Origin: Segetibacter aerophilus
Lineage (GTDB): Bacteria; Bacteroidota; Bacteroidia; Chitinophagales; Chitinophagaceae
DNA length: 64,000 bases
NCBI RefSeq assembly: GCF_007991655.1
Contig: NZ_BJYT01000016.1
Span: forward strand, 1-64,000
Direction: 5' to 3'
The notes beneath the pieces are model-generated. The model searched no databases. It saw only the letters and a list, made by a program, of their open reading frames with translations, and was not told where the DNA came from. The translations under genes and the position numbers were made by a program. Of this stretch, positions 17,424 through 25,559 are shown piece after piece. Each line of letters begins with the position of its first letter. Positions within the stretch are counted from its first letter, which is position 1.

Positions 17424-19040
17424 ATGAGATCAACGCTTCTTCTCGTAATAGCCACCCTTTCTTGTACAGCCATCTTCTGTCAAACGGCCGACATTATTCT
17501 TACCAATGGAAAAATCTTTACGTCCAATACTACACAACTATATGCAGAGGCAATTGCAATTAAAGGCAATAGGGTAGTAGGGGTTGGCAGTACACAAACG
17601 ATAAACAAGCTAAGGAAACCAACAACAAAAGTGATTGACCTGAAAGGCAAAACTGTTGTTCCCGGTTTTAATGATGCACATTATCATCATGAGCCTTATA
17701 CACTTGGTTACAATATTCCTTTTCCACAGGACGGAAGCGAACCCTCATGGCAACAATTAAAAGACTCTATCGCAGCAGCGATTAGGCAACAACCAAAGGG
17801 AACCTTTATCAATGCAACGATGGGCAACGATGTAGGAACGGATACAAGTATCAATCGCTGGGTGCTCGATCAACTTGCGCCGGATCATCCTTTAATGATC
17901 AATGCTTATTGGGGCCATGTCACTTACTTTAATACTGCGGCAATTAAAGTCTTTGGAATATCAGAAACGGAACCCGATCAAAAAGGAGGTTTCTTTGGCA
18001 GGTTTCCTGGAACACAAAAACTGGATGGAAGAGCGTATGAAAATGCCTGCAATTACCTCCGCTTAAAACGACCAACCAGCCAGCAATTATTCCTGGCAAG
18101 CCTGAACGATCTTGGTAAACAAGCTTTGTTTTTTGGAGTAACTTCTATTCAAAACATGTGTACCGGCGCCTCGCCACAACAATTTATCGCAACGCTTCAA
18201 AAGCAGTCGCTACCTATACGTCTCCGGCTCATTCAATGGGGAAAGATGAACCAGGATGGAAGCCTTGCATTACCCTCTAAGAACCTGTCACCAAAAATAA
18301 AAGAGCTGCCAATGGTCAATGTATCCGGCACCAAGTGGATGTTAGACGGAACACCGATAGAACGGTCAGCATGGTATTCAGTGGACTATAAGGACCAGCC
18401 GGGGTGGAAGGGACGTCTCAACTTTACAAAAGCAGAAACACGATCAATATTAGATGAACTAGAAAGTCGAAGAGATCAACCAATGTTTCATGCCGTGGGC
18501 GACAGTACAATTGATTTCCTATTGAATGAACTTGGCGAAAAGCCTGGTACATGGTCAGTCCGACGGGTACGCTTTGAGCATGGAGATGGGTTATTACCTG
18601 CTTCTTATGCCGCTGCTGAAAAGCTTCAGATTATTGTAGTTCAAAACCCCACACACTTTTCTATTGCGGGGCTATTGAACCAGCGATATACACCCAAGCT
18701 CCTGCAAAACGCCGCACCTATGAAATCGCTTTTACAAGCCGGTATTCCTGTTGCGTTGGGTTCTGACGGGCCCTTAAATCCTTATCTTAATATCATGTTT
18801 GCCTGCATGCATCCCTTCCGGCCAGCCGAAGCTTTAACCGTAGGGCAAGCAGTGATTGCATATACCAAAACATCCGCGTACGCGGAAATGCAGGACGATA
18901 AAGGCATGCTCGCCCCCGGCCAGCTAGCCGATCTTGTTGTGCTCTCACAGGATATATTTACCATTCCCTTGCCACAACTACCCGCAACAAATAGTGTCTT
19001 AACGATGGTAAATGGAAAGATCGTTTTGAATAAATTGTAG
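17424..19040 (+). CDS. Secreted amidohydrolase (Amidohydro_3/YtcJ-like)
   Basis: A 538-residue metal-dependent hydrolase with a signal peptide (MRSTLLLVIATLSCTAIFCQ). The N-terminal beta-sandwich half (ADIILTNGKIFT) leads into the barrel, whose first metal ligands lie in PGFNDAHYHHEP. Later motifs are RFEHGDGLLPAS and the C-terminal PVALGSDGPLNPYLN, then LAPGQLADLVVLSQDIF. Family members cleave amides, N-acyl amino acids or related substrates; the substrate here is unknown. The N-terminal signal suggests a periplasmic or secreted location. It is a single gene. Confidence 0.88.
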   Translation: MRSTLLLVIATLSCTAIFCQTADIILTNGKIFTSNTTQLYAEAIAIKGNRVVGVGSTQTINKLRKPTTKVIDLKGKTVVPGFNDAHYHHEPYTLGYNIPFPQDGSEPSWQQLKDSIAAAIRQQPKGTFINATMGNDVGTDTSINRWVLDQLAPDHPLMINAYWGHVTYFNTAAIKVFGISETEPDQKGGFFGRFPGTQKLDGRAYENACNYLRLKRPTSQQLFLASLNDLGKQALFFGVTSIQNMCTGASPQQFIATLQKQSLPIRLRLIQWGKMNQDGSLALPSKNLSPKIKELPMVNVSGTKWMLDGTPIERSAWYSVDYKDQPGWKGRLNFTKAETRSILDELESRRDQPMFHAVGDSTIDFLLNELGEKPGTWSVRRVRFEHGDGLLPASYAAAEKLQIIVVQNPTHFSIAGLLNQRYTPKLLQNAAPMKSLLQAGIPVALGSDGPLNPYLNIMFACMHPFRPAEALTVGQAVIAYTKTSAYAEMQDDKGMLAPGQLADLVVLSQDIFTIPLPQLPATNSVLTMVNGKIVLNKL

Positions 19041-19484
19041 CGTTCGCCAGGTAGTTGATTTTGTACCCCGCTCAAGTGCTACTATAAACTTTTGTTGCGT
19101 CGCACTCGTGTACACCAGAGCTTGCTTAGCAGCTCGGCCCTACAGCTGTCGTTGTGTCTCTTGACCAACAACTATAGCGCTAGCCACTTCAGCGAATGTA
19201 TTAGTGATGAACACTAACGCAAGAGCCTACAGTTGTACATCTATTTCTACAATACATAGTAATAATAAATTATGTGTATATAATTTCTGCGCAATTCATT
19301 TTTACTTCAATTTCTAATTTGCTGATTTTTAGAACGGTTACAACTTGTCTCAGATTTATGAGATAGCGGAGAAGGATTTGTAACAGTTATCTGAGTGGTG
19401 AAAGATGTAAACAGATTATTGCCACAACGAAAAGCACAAATGTTACGAGTGCGACAGATCCGTGAACCTGCGAAATAGATAGCA
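19041..19484. repeat. 443-bp intergenic gap with an inverted copy of the dispersed repeat
   Basis: No gene is visible. GTGCTACTATAAACTTTTGT at 19077 continues into TGCGTCGCACTCGTGTAC up to 19113. This is the reverse-complement form of the repeat found at 6101, 20835 and 25480. The following stretch to about 19230 (TTGTGTCTCTTGACCAACAA, then GATGAACACTAACGCAAG) is matched by a diverged second copy at 24616-24775, so the repeat unit is about 150 bp long in these two places. The rest is AT-rich and may hold the promoter of the next small gene. Confidence 0.65.
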
Positions 19485-19733
19485 ATGAAAAAGTTAATTA
19501 CCCCTGCGATTGCACTTATTGCAACAGGATTGTTAGGATGCGGTGCATCTAGAGAAATACAGGCAGATTTTGTATCTGCGCAAGTGATCAAAGTTGATAC
19601 AGTTTACCGCTACCCCAGGCCGGAAAAGGTACTAACCTGGCAATGCCAAAACAAAGTGACCTTTTTCTCATTCGTACCCATGAGTTCCACTTATGCAGTC
19701 GGTACCTATCATAGTGTACAACTTACCAAATAA
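19485..19733 (+). CDS. Small putative lipoprotein
   Basis: An 82-residue protein with a clear lipoprotein signal (MKKLITPAIALIATGLLGCG, cysteine at 19). The short mature part has no family I recognise. A lipid-anchored envelope protein is the most that can be said. The good signal peptide supports a real gene despite its size. Confidence 0.55.
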   Translation: MKKLITPAIALIATGLLGCGASREIQADFVSAQVIKVDTVYRYPRPEKVLTWQCQNKVTFFSFVPMSSTYAVGTYHSVQLTK

Positions 19734-19795
19734 GAACTAGTCTCCGAAAACTTAGAGAGTTTTGTGTCTTTTGCCTGGCCAGGAATTACTTAGCA

Positions 19796-19870
19796 AAGTA
19801 AGTTTACCCCAGTGGGCAATAATGCGAATTAAAATAAAGCTGTCAGGCTGAGCTTGTCCAAGCCTTAGGA
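19796..19870. repeat. GTCAGGCTGAGC-type repeat, copy A
   Basis: AGTAAGTTTACCCCAGTGGG, then AAAGCTGTCAGGCTGAGCTT and GTCCAAGCC. A closely similar 75-bp block lies at 20667-20740, on the other side of the lipoprotein gene 19913-20536. The core GTCAGGCTGAGCxTGTCGAAGCC is, to my knowledge, a widely scattered intergenic repeat in Bacteroidota. Confidence 0.7.
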
Positions 19871-19912
19871 AGGCCATGTAAAGAGCGAGATTTATTGTGG
19901 GAATACAGTAAA

Positions 19913-20536
19913 TTATCCGTGCCTTAATAGAAGAAAGGTGGTGACAGTCGAGCCCATTTTAAATTGCCATTTTATGAGCCCAATATTCTTTGCCCAGTAT
20001 GTTGTAGAAGCTGTGCCGCTAAAATTCGCTGTTGATACATTTACCTCGTTATAAGTTTTGCCTTCTATTGCCATCGAAGGTAAAATAGTCGAAGTTCCAG
20101 GGTATGAAAATAATAATATGTTTTTATAGTCTCTCAAACTAATAGCTGACCTGTCGCTTGTAATGAAATTACCTATTAAATCTCCTGTTGTTGCGTTGAG
20201 CCACGTCGTTTGATCACGCCCGCTTGTAAGTGTCAAAGAAAATCTTTCATAGTGATAAGCAGGATGATTTCCAAAACAAGAAGGTCCGCAGTAATATGCG
20301 GCCACGTCTACCTGCTCCAAATTGCTCTTTGTTACAATCACCGAGTCCTCATTGCCAGTCGCCGAATCTTTATAGATGAAATATTTCCCTATAGGTATTT
20401 GAATAAACTTCAATCCCTCCCGGTCAAAACTTTGCCTTGCTTCTTCTACGGAACTTGTAGATGACTTTTCGCAGCCAGCGAAAATAATTACAGTAAGTAC
20501 TACAACAACAAGTTTATTATATCCATGCCAATACAT
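19913..20536 (-). CDS. Putative lipoprotein of unknown function
   Basis: A 207-residue protein with a lipobox (VVVLTVIIFAGC near residue 22), so anchored in the outer or inner membrane. The mature part is beta-rich with a CGPSCFG pair of cysteines near residue 83, possibly a disulfide. I do not recognise a family. It is flanked on both sides by copies of the same 75-bp repeat. Confidence 0.7.
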   Translation of the reverse strand: MYWHGYNKLVVVVLTVIIFAGCEKSSTSSVEEARQSFDREGLKFIQIPIGKYFIYKDSATGNEDSVIVTKSNLEQVDVAAYYCGPSCFGNHPAYHYERFSLTLTSGRDQTTWLNATTGDLIGNFITSDRSAISLRDYKNILLFSYPGTSTILPSMAIEGKTYNEVNVSTANFSGTASTTYWAKNIGLIKWQFKMGSTVTTFLLLRHG

Positions 20537-20960
20537 TTATAAACTTTTTTAATCGTGAAAATTATCATCATCAATAAACAAATTAATAAAAATTCCCAGC
20601 GCTCCCAATAGGCAAAACCAACAATATTAGTAGATCAAGTAAAGGACTTAATAGGATGCCTAAAAGTAAGTTTACATCAGTGGGCAATAACGCGAATTAA
20701 AGTAAAGCTGTCAGGTTGAGCCTGTCGAAGCCTTGGTGAATAACGATCATAAGATAAGCAATACTTCGACGCTTAAACGTAGCAGCCAAGGCAAAGAAAA
20801 ACACTGGTCCTCTAGGTCGAATAATATTACAAGAGTACAAGTGAGTGACACAACAATGTTTAATGGCACTACAAAAGCTGGCTTATTAATATTATCAACT
20901 TTTTTAAAAAGTCTTCAAAAAACGTTCGTTGCTTTAAATGGGATGAAACTATCGATAGTA
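20537..20960. repeat. 424-bp intergenic gap with two repeat types
   Basis: It contains copy B of the GTCAGGCTGAGC repeat (20667-20740) and copy 2 of the GTACAAG repeat (20835-20883, running into GGCACTACAAAAGCTGGCT). Both are matched elsewhere in the window. No plausible gene is present; the short + strand frame at 20733-21002 is made of repeat sequence. Confidence 0.65.
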
Positions 20961-23375
20961 TTACAACCTGTTCAGTTCATCCGGACCGCTGCGCTGCCGT
21001 AATTCTGCTTTTTGTCCCTTACTGAATTTGTAGCGCAAGCTAATACCGAAGGTGCGCCACCTTAAGTACTGGTCAAATTCATTTACGTTACCGCCATAAT
21101 TAGCGGCCCATCTAAACCGCCATCCCTTAGTAAGATCATTGATGTTAACAGCTACCTCTATTTTCTTCTTCCATAAAGATTTACTGAATGCCAGGTCTAT
21201 GCGATACATCGCCTGTTGATGGTAGAGGCCGGCTGCTGCAGGACCTCTATATAAAAAAGTAGCCTCGGTACGAAAATCTTTAGGCAGTAAAATGGTATGG
21301 GCTGATTGGATGTAGTAAAACAGTTGCTCGTTCAAAACCGGTTCATTATTCTGCACGGTAGAGTACTTGCTGTATGAGACCTGCGCCGTATTTCGTGTAT
21401 CCCACTTTTTTGCCAGCTTTACGGGAATAATCGCTGAAACCCCCGTGCTGTAGCTGTCATCTACATTACCGGTGGTGTAAACGGTAACACTGTTAACAGG
21501 ATCAGCCATTGGCAGCTCTATCATTACATCTTTCGTATACTGGTAAAAAAGCTGTAGAATATAAAGCTTTTTAAATGTTTGGGTAACGTTGAACAGGTCT
21601 GTATACTGGGGACGCAGCGAAGGGTTTCCAACGGTCCAGGTGTATGGATCACGGTAGCTACGGAACGGATTTAAATTGCTGTAGTTAGGCCTGTTGAGCC
21701 GACGACTATAGTTAGCAGTTACATTATAACTTTCGGATGCCTTGTGTTGCAGAAAAACAGACGGGAAAAAGTCGAGGTACTTGCGGTCTGTTATTTCCCC
21801 CGTTGTCAAGGAATGACCACGTGACACAGTTTGCTCCGTGCGTAAACCAAGCTGCACAGAAGTCTTCTTTGTTAATGTGCCTGTCCAGTTTACATAACCC
21901 GCATAAATGGATTCTTTATACTTAAAATAATTGGTGCGTTGTGGATCTATCACCTTGCCATTATTATTGAAGTAAAACCGGAAATCATTATCAGAATCCA
22001 CCTGGCTAACGCGGCCACCCATCTCTGCCTTATGATTTTTATTGAGTACATAGCTGAAGTCTATTTTCCCTGAAAAAATATCAAAACCATTCGGAGTAAG
22101 GGTGTAAAGATTGTCTGTTGTTTTTTGCCCGTCGCTTAAACGCGTAAAGCTGTTGTAGAAATTTCCGTCACCCTTATTACTAACACGAGCAAAATCTACA
22201 TCGGCAGAAAGCGTAGAGCCAAGTGTATCAAGCTTACCGGAATAATGAATATTTGCTATCGCATTCTTCAGCGTGTTGCTATTGTAATTATCTGCGTCAA
22301 TAAATTGCGCGGGCTTTTTCGGCTCGGGGCCTATAAAGGTTTCAGTTAGAAATTCAGCTTTAGCGGTATTGGTAAAATAAGAGGCGATAAAGCCTACGCT
22401 ATGCTTCTCATTAATAGTAAAATCAGAGCCAATACGCAAAGAAGGTGGACCAATGTTAGCCCAACTTCCAACCGCAGTCTGGTCAAAATAGGTGCTTGTG
22501 TTATTATTGCGGAAAACCCTTGTGAAAGTTGCTTCACGTCCACTGCCTCTTCGGTTAAAGTCCGATACGAGGAATGAATTAAACCTGCTGCTTTTATGAT
22601 TAAGTGTTAGACCGGCACCATAAAAATTTTGCTTCAGGTTAGTACCGTATGTAACATTAACGGTACCGTTAGTTCCCTGTAGTACATTCTTTTTAAACAC
22701 GATATTAATGATGCCGGAAGTGCCTTCAGCATCGTATTTTGAAGATGGATTGCTTATTATTTCGATGCTTTTAATGTTTTCGGCTGGCGTACTTTCCAGT
22801 AAGTTGCGAAGGTCACGTGCGGAAAGATAGGTGAGGCGCCCATCAATCATTACAGTTACACCACCCCTTCCGTTTAGTTGTATGGCTCCTTCAGGATCTA
22901 CAAATACTCCCGGAGCTTTTGATAGCACCCCGAAGGCATTATTGCCGGCTGCCATAGCCGTGCCCTGTACAGTTATTACCAAGCGGTCAGGGAGCTGGGT
23001 GATGGTTGGTCGGATGGCAAGTACGTCTACATTTTCCAACTGCTTCCATTCAGGCTGTAGAGTGATTGTGCCCAACTGGACTGGGGTTCCCAAACTATCC
23101 GTTGCGGTAGTAGTATCCTTCTTTGTAAAACCGATAACAGTAAACTGCAACCTCCACCGCCCCACTGTTGGTGTCGACAAAGAAAACATCCCGAAGGAGT
23201 CCGTTAATGCCGCACCAACAGATGCTGCGTTTTTTTGAACGGGCAGCATCGTAACATTTACAAAAGCAATAGGGTTGCCTTTTTCATCTGCTACCTTACC
23301 TGTAATCGCGCTTTTTTGTGCCGCACCTGCTGTACAAAGCAGAGTGGTTGCCAGGATAACTAGAAGTCTAATCAT
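20961..23375 (-). CDS. TonB-dependent receptor-like outer-membrane beta-barrel protein
   Basis: An outer-membrane protein of about 804 residues, with signal peptide (MIRLLVILATTLLCTAGAAQ), carboxypeptidase-like domain (SAITGKVADEKGNPIAFVNV), plug (VLSKAPGVFVDPEGAIQLNG, MIDGRLTYLSARDLRNLLES, IEIISNPSSKYDAEGTSGII) and a long barrel with repeated aromatic strand ends. It is a clear paralogue of the 6172-8604 protein. The ATG at 23375 starts the signal peptide exactly; the frame is open 72 bases further upstream but that would bury the signal. The ligand is unknown. It diverges from the nucleoside hydrolase gene (220 bp apart). Confidence 0.85.
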   Translation of the reverse strand: MIRLLVILATTLLCTAGAAQKSAITGKVADEKGNPIAFVNVTMLPVQKNAASVGAALTDSFGMFSLSTPTVGRWRLQFTVIGFTKKDTTTATDSLGTPVQLGTITLQPEWKQLENVDVLAIRPTITQLPDRLVITVQGTAMAAGNNAFGVLSKAPGVFVDPEGAIQLNGRGGVTVMIDGRLTYLSARDLRNLLESTPAENIKSIEIISNPSSKYDAEGTSGIINIVFKKNVLQGTNGTVNVTYGTNLKQNFYGAGLTLNHKSSRFNSFLVSDFNRRGSGREATFTRVFRNNNTSTYFDQTAVGSWANIGPPSLRIGSDFTINEKHSVGFIASYFTNTAKAEFLTETFIGPEPKKPAQFIDADNYNSNTLKNAIANIHYSGKLDTLGSTLSADVDFARVSNKGDGNFYNSFTRLSDGQKTTDNLYTLTPNGFDIFSGKIDFSYVLNKNHKAEMGGRVSQVDSDNDFRFYFNNNGKVIDPQRTNYFKYKESIYAGYVNWTGTLTKKTSVQLGLRTEQTVSRGHSLTTGEITDRKYLDFFPSVFLQHKASESYNVTANYSRRLNRPNYSNLNPFRSYRDPYTWTVGNPSLRPQYTDLFNVTQTFKKLYILQLFYQYTKDVMIELPMADPVNSVTVYTTGNVDDSYSTGVSAIIPVKLAKKWDTRNTAQVSYSKYSTVQNNEPVLNEQLFYYIQSAHTILLPKDFRTEATFLYRGPAAAGLYHQQAMYRIDLAFSKSLWKKKIEVAVNINDLTKGWRFRWAANYGGNVNEFDQYLRWRTFGISLRYKFSKGQKAELRQRSGPDELNRL

Positions 23376-23594
23376 GAAAGAGTTTATGTGCTGTTTATGC
23401 GAAAACATAAAGGTTACGAAATGTTTCGTTTTTTGCGAACCGTTCATCCTTTTTTACTACCATCTAACCAATGCACGGGCACCTCTTTTAAAAACATGTG
23501 AGCAATCGGGAATTATGAAGGGTGGAAACGAGATCTTTAAGAACGCATAGCAGTAGATTAAATTTGGAAATCATTTAGATTGAAACACCCCTTG

Positions 23595-24569
23595 ATGAAA
23601 AGAAATATTGCGATGATCATTTTGTTCTGTAGCCTAAGTGTATCATCCGTTGCACAACCTCGAATAATCCTTGATACTGATATAGACTCTGACGTTGATG
23701 ATGTGGAAGCAGTAGCAATGGTGCACGCACTAGCTGACCAGCATAAAGCCCAACTATTAGGAATTATTGTAACAAGCGACGACCCTTATGCGCCCACTTG
23801 CGTGAGTGCCCTAAATAAGTATTTTGGACGGCCACGCCTGCCCGTTGGATTTCTTACGAATCAGAAGGAGATAGTTCACAAGGAGCGATACAAATACACA
23901 AAACAAATAAGCGAGGAGTTTCCGGGCAAACTAAAGTCTTACCAACAAGCACAGGATGCTGTGTCGCTATATCGGAAGCTACTTAGCAAAAGCCCTGATG
24001 GCTCTGTGGTTATTATTACAATTGGCCATCTTACTAGTTTACAGAATTTATTGAAATCCACACCTGATAAAATTTCTTCACTAACGGGGCAGGAATTGGT
24101 AGAAAAAAAAGTATCAAAATGGCTTTGTATGGGTGGCTATTTTCCAGCAGGAAAGGAAGCAAACTTTTTTAATCCCGACCCTTTGTCGACTGTCTATTGT
24201 TTACAACAGTGGAATAAGCCAGTAGTGTTTAGCGGGTGGGAAATAGGTAAAGATGTGATTACAGGTGGACAATACCTGCGCGACAATATCTCGAAAAAGA
24301 GCCCCGTATATCGCGCTTACCAGCTTTATAACAATTTTGCCGGCCGTTCAAGTTGGGACCAAACTGCCATCATTCTCCTCCTCGACGAATGGAAAAAGTT
24401 TTTTGATACAGTCAAACAAGGGTATTGTTATGTAAGTGCTGACGGAAGCAATAAATGGATGACCGACAAAGACAGTCCGTACCAGGAATACCTTGTATTT
24501 AAACCAGATGCAGACGGGAAAAAATTAGCTAAGATGTTAGATGACCTGGTTATCACTGTGTCTAAATAG
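23595..24569 (+). CDS. Secreted nucleoside hydrolase-like protein
   Basis: A protein of 324 residues that begins with a signal peptide (MKRNIAMIILFCSLSVSSVAQ) and then the calcium-binding aspartate cluster RIILDTDIDSDVDDVEAVAM of inosine-uridine nucleoside hydrolases. Later family positions include VVIITIGHLTSLQNLL and the C-terminal SSWDQTAIILLLDEW aspartate. It probably cleaves the N-glycosidic bond of ribonucleosides outside the cytoplasm, though distant relatives have other substrates. The frame is open from a TTG at 23580, but the ATG at 23595 gives the better signal peptide. Confidence 0.85.
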   Translation: MKRNIAMIILFCSLSVSSVAQPRIILDTDIDSDVDDVEAVAMVHALADQHKAQLLGIIVTSDDPYAPTCVSALNKYFGRPRLPVGFLTNQKEIVHKERYKYTKQISEEFPGKLKSYQQAQDAVSLYRKLLSKSPDGSVVIITIGHLTSLQNLLKSTPDKISSLTGQELVEKKVSKWLCMGGYFPAGKEANFFNPDPLSTVYCLQQWNKPVVFSGWEIGKDVITGGQYLRDNISKKSPVYRAYQLYNNFAGRSSWDQTAIILLLDEWKKFFDTVKQGYCYVSADGSNKWMTDKDSPYQEYLVFKPDADGKKLAKMLDDLVITVSK

Positions 24570-24793
24570 CTATTGTCGCAGTGATAGGGAAGGACGCTTT
24601 TGTGCCCAGTCGAAGTGCTACTATAAAGCCTTTCTTGCGTCGCACGCTTGTACAGTTGTGGTTGGTTCAGCAAGTTCAGCAGCAAAGTAGTAGTTGTGTC
24701 TTTTGACCAACAACTTCAGTGTTGTTATTGCTTCGAGGAATGTGTCGGTGGAGAACACCAACAAAGCGGAACATTAACACAAGCGGAAAGGCA
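24570..24793. repeat. Second copy of the 150-bp dispersed repeat
   Basis: GTGCTACTATAAAGCCTTTC at 24615, continuing TTGCGTCGCACGCTTGTAC, then TTGTGTCTTTTGACCAACAA and GGAGAACACCAACAAAGC up to about 24773. This matches 19077-19230 in the same orientation. No gene is visible in this gap. Confidence 0.65.
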
Positions 24794-25375
24794 CTATTTT
24801 GCTGCAAATTTCAGAAGCTGTGAAACCATTTTTTCAGCAGTAGATGTATACTCTTGTTCGTACTTTTTCCATAGTTCTTCTCTGCTCGTTTTAGTCCCTT
24901 TTGCTTGTCCTTCGTACATTACCGAAAGCGTTGAATAAGGTGGAAGTATAATGCCAATAGCATTAAAGAAATTGGCCACGTCTGCGATGATATGTTGGGC
25001 CCCATCACTATCACCTGTTATTACAATTCCGCCAACTTTGTTTTCAAGTCTTGATGGTTTGCCTTCCAGTATTTCATCGTGTATATTATCGAGCCGTTCT
25101 ATCACTTTTTGCATTTCCGAAGACATATTGCTCCACCAAATAGGTGTGGCAAATATGATGATATCAGCAGCAATTATCTTTGCAAGAATAGCAGGCCATT
25201 CATCACCGGCTCCCATGTTATCATAAGTTCCCGGTAGGATATTATGTTGAACAAGTTTGATTATTTCGACTTCTACTTTTTGTTTCCGCAAATGCTCTCC
25301 CAAAAATTCCGACAGGACTTGTGTATTAGACAGACCTTCTTTTTTTAACGTAGCAAGTAAAATGATTGCTTTCAT
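24794..25375 (-). CDS. Flavodoxin-like NAD(P)H-dependent FMN reductase
   Basis: A 193-residue cytoplasmic flavoprotein. The opening AIILLATLKKEGLSNTQVLS is the phosphate-binding loop of the flavodoxin-like family. ADIIIFATPIWWSNMSSEMQ and VGGIVITGDSDGAQHII are the second and third loops that hold FMN. The usual substrate of such enzymes is a quinone, azo dye or iron chelate; which applies here is unknown. It is a single gene between repeat-containing gaps. Confidence 0.85.
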   Translation of the reverse strand: MKAIILLATLKKEGLSNTQVLSEFLGEHLRKQKVEVEIIKLVQHNILPGTYDNMGAGDEWPAILAKIIAADIIIFATPIWWSNMSSEMQKVIERLDNIHDEILEGKPSRLENKVGGIVITGDSDGAQHIIADVANFFNAIGIILPPYSTLSVMYEGQAKGTKTSREELWKKYEQEYTSTAEKMVSQLLKFAAK

Positions 25376-25479
25376 AAAATTTGTTTAAAGTAATTGAGCT
25401 TCGTTTGTATTGGTCAACAACTGGCCGCAATAATTAGTCGGCTGATGAAAGTTGCAGCTTAGTTGAATAGAAAACAAAG

Positions 25480-25529
25480 GTACAAGAGTGTGACACAACA
25501 ATGTTTAATAGCACCACAAAAGCCTGCTC
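25480..25529. repeat. GTACAAG dispersed repeat, copy 3
   Basis: GTACAAGAGTGTGACACAAC followed by AATGTTTAATAGCACCACAA and AAGCCTGCTC. It is nearly identical to the copies at 6101 and 20835. It lies beyond the 3' end of the NHL-repeat gene and upstream of the flavodoxin-like gene. Confidence 0.75.
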
Positions 25530-25559
25530 AATAATTATTATTACTCCTCCTAATAATCA

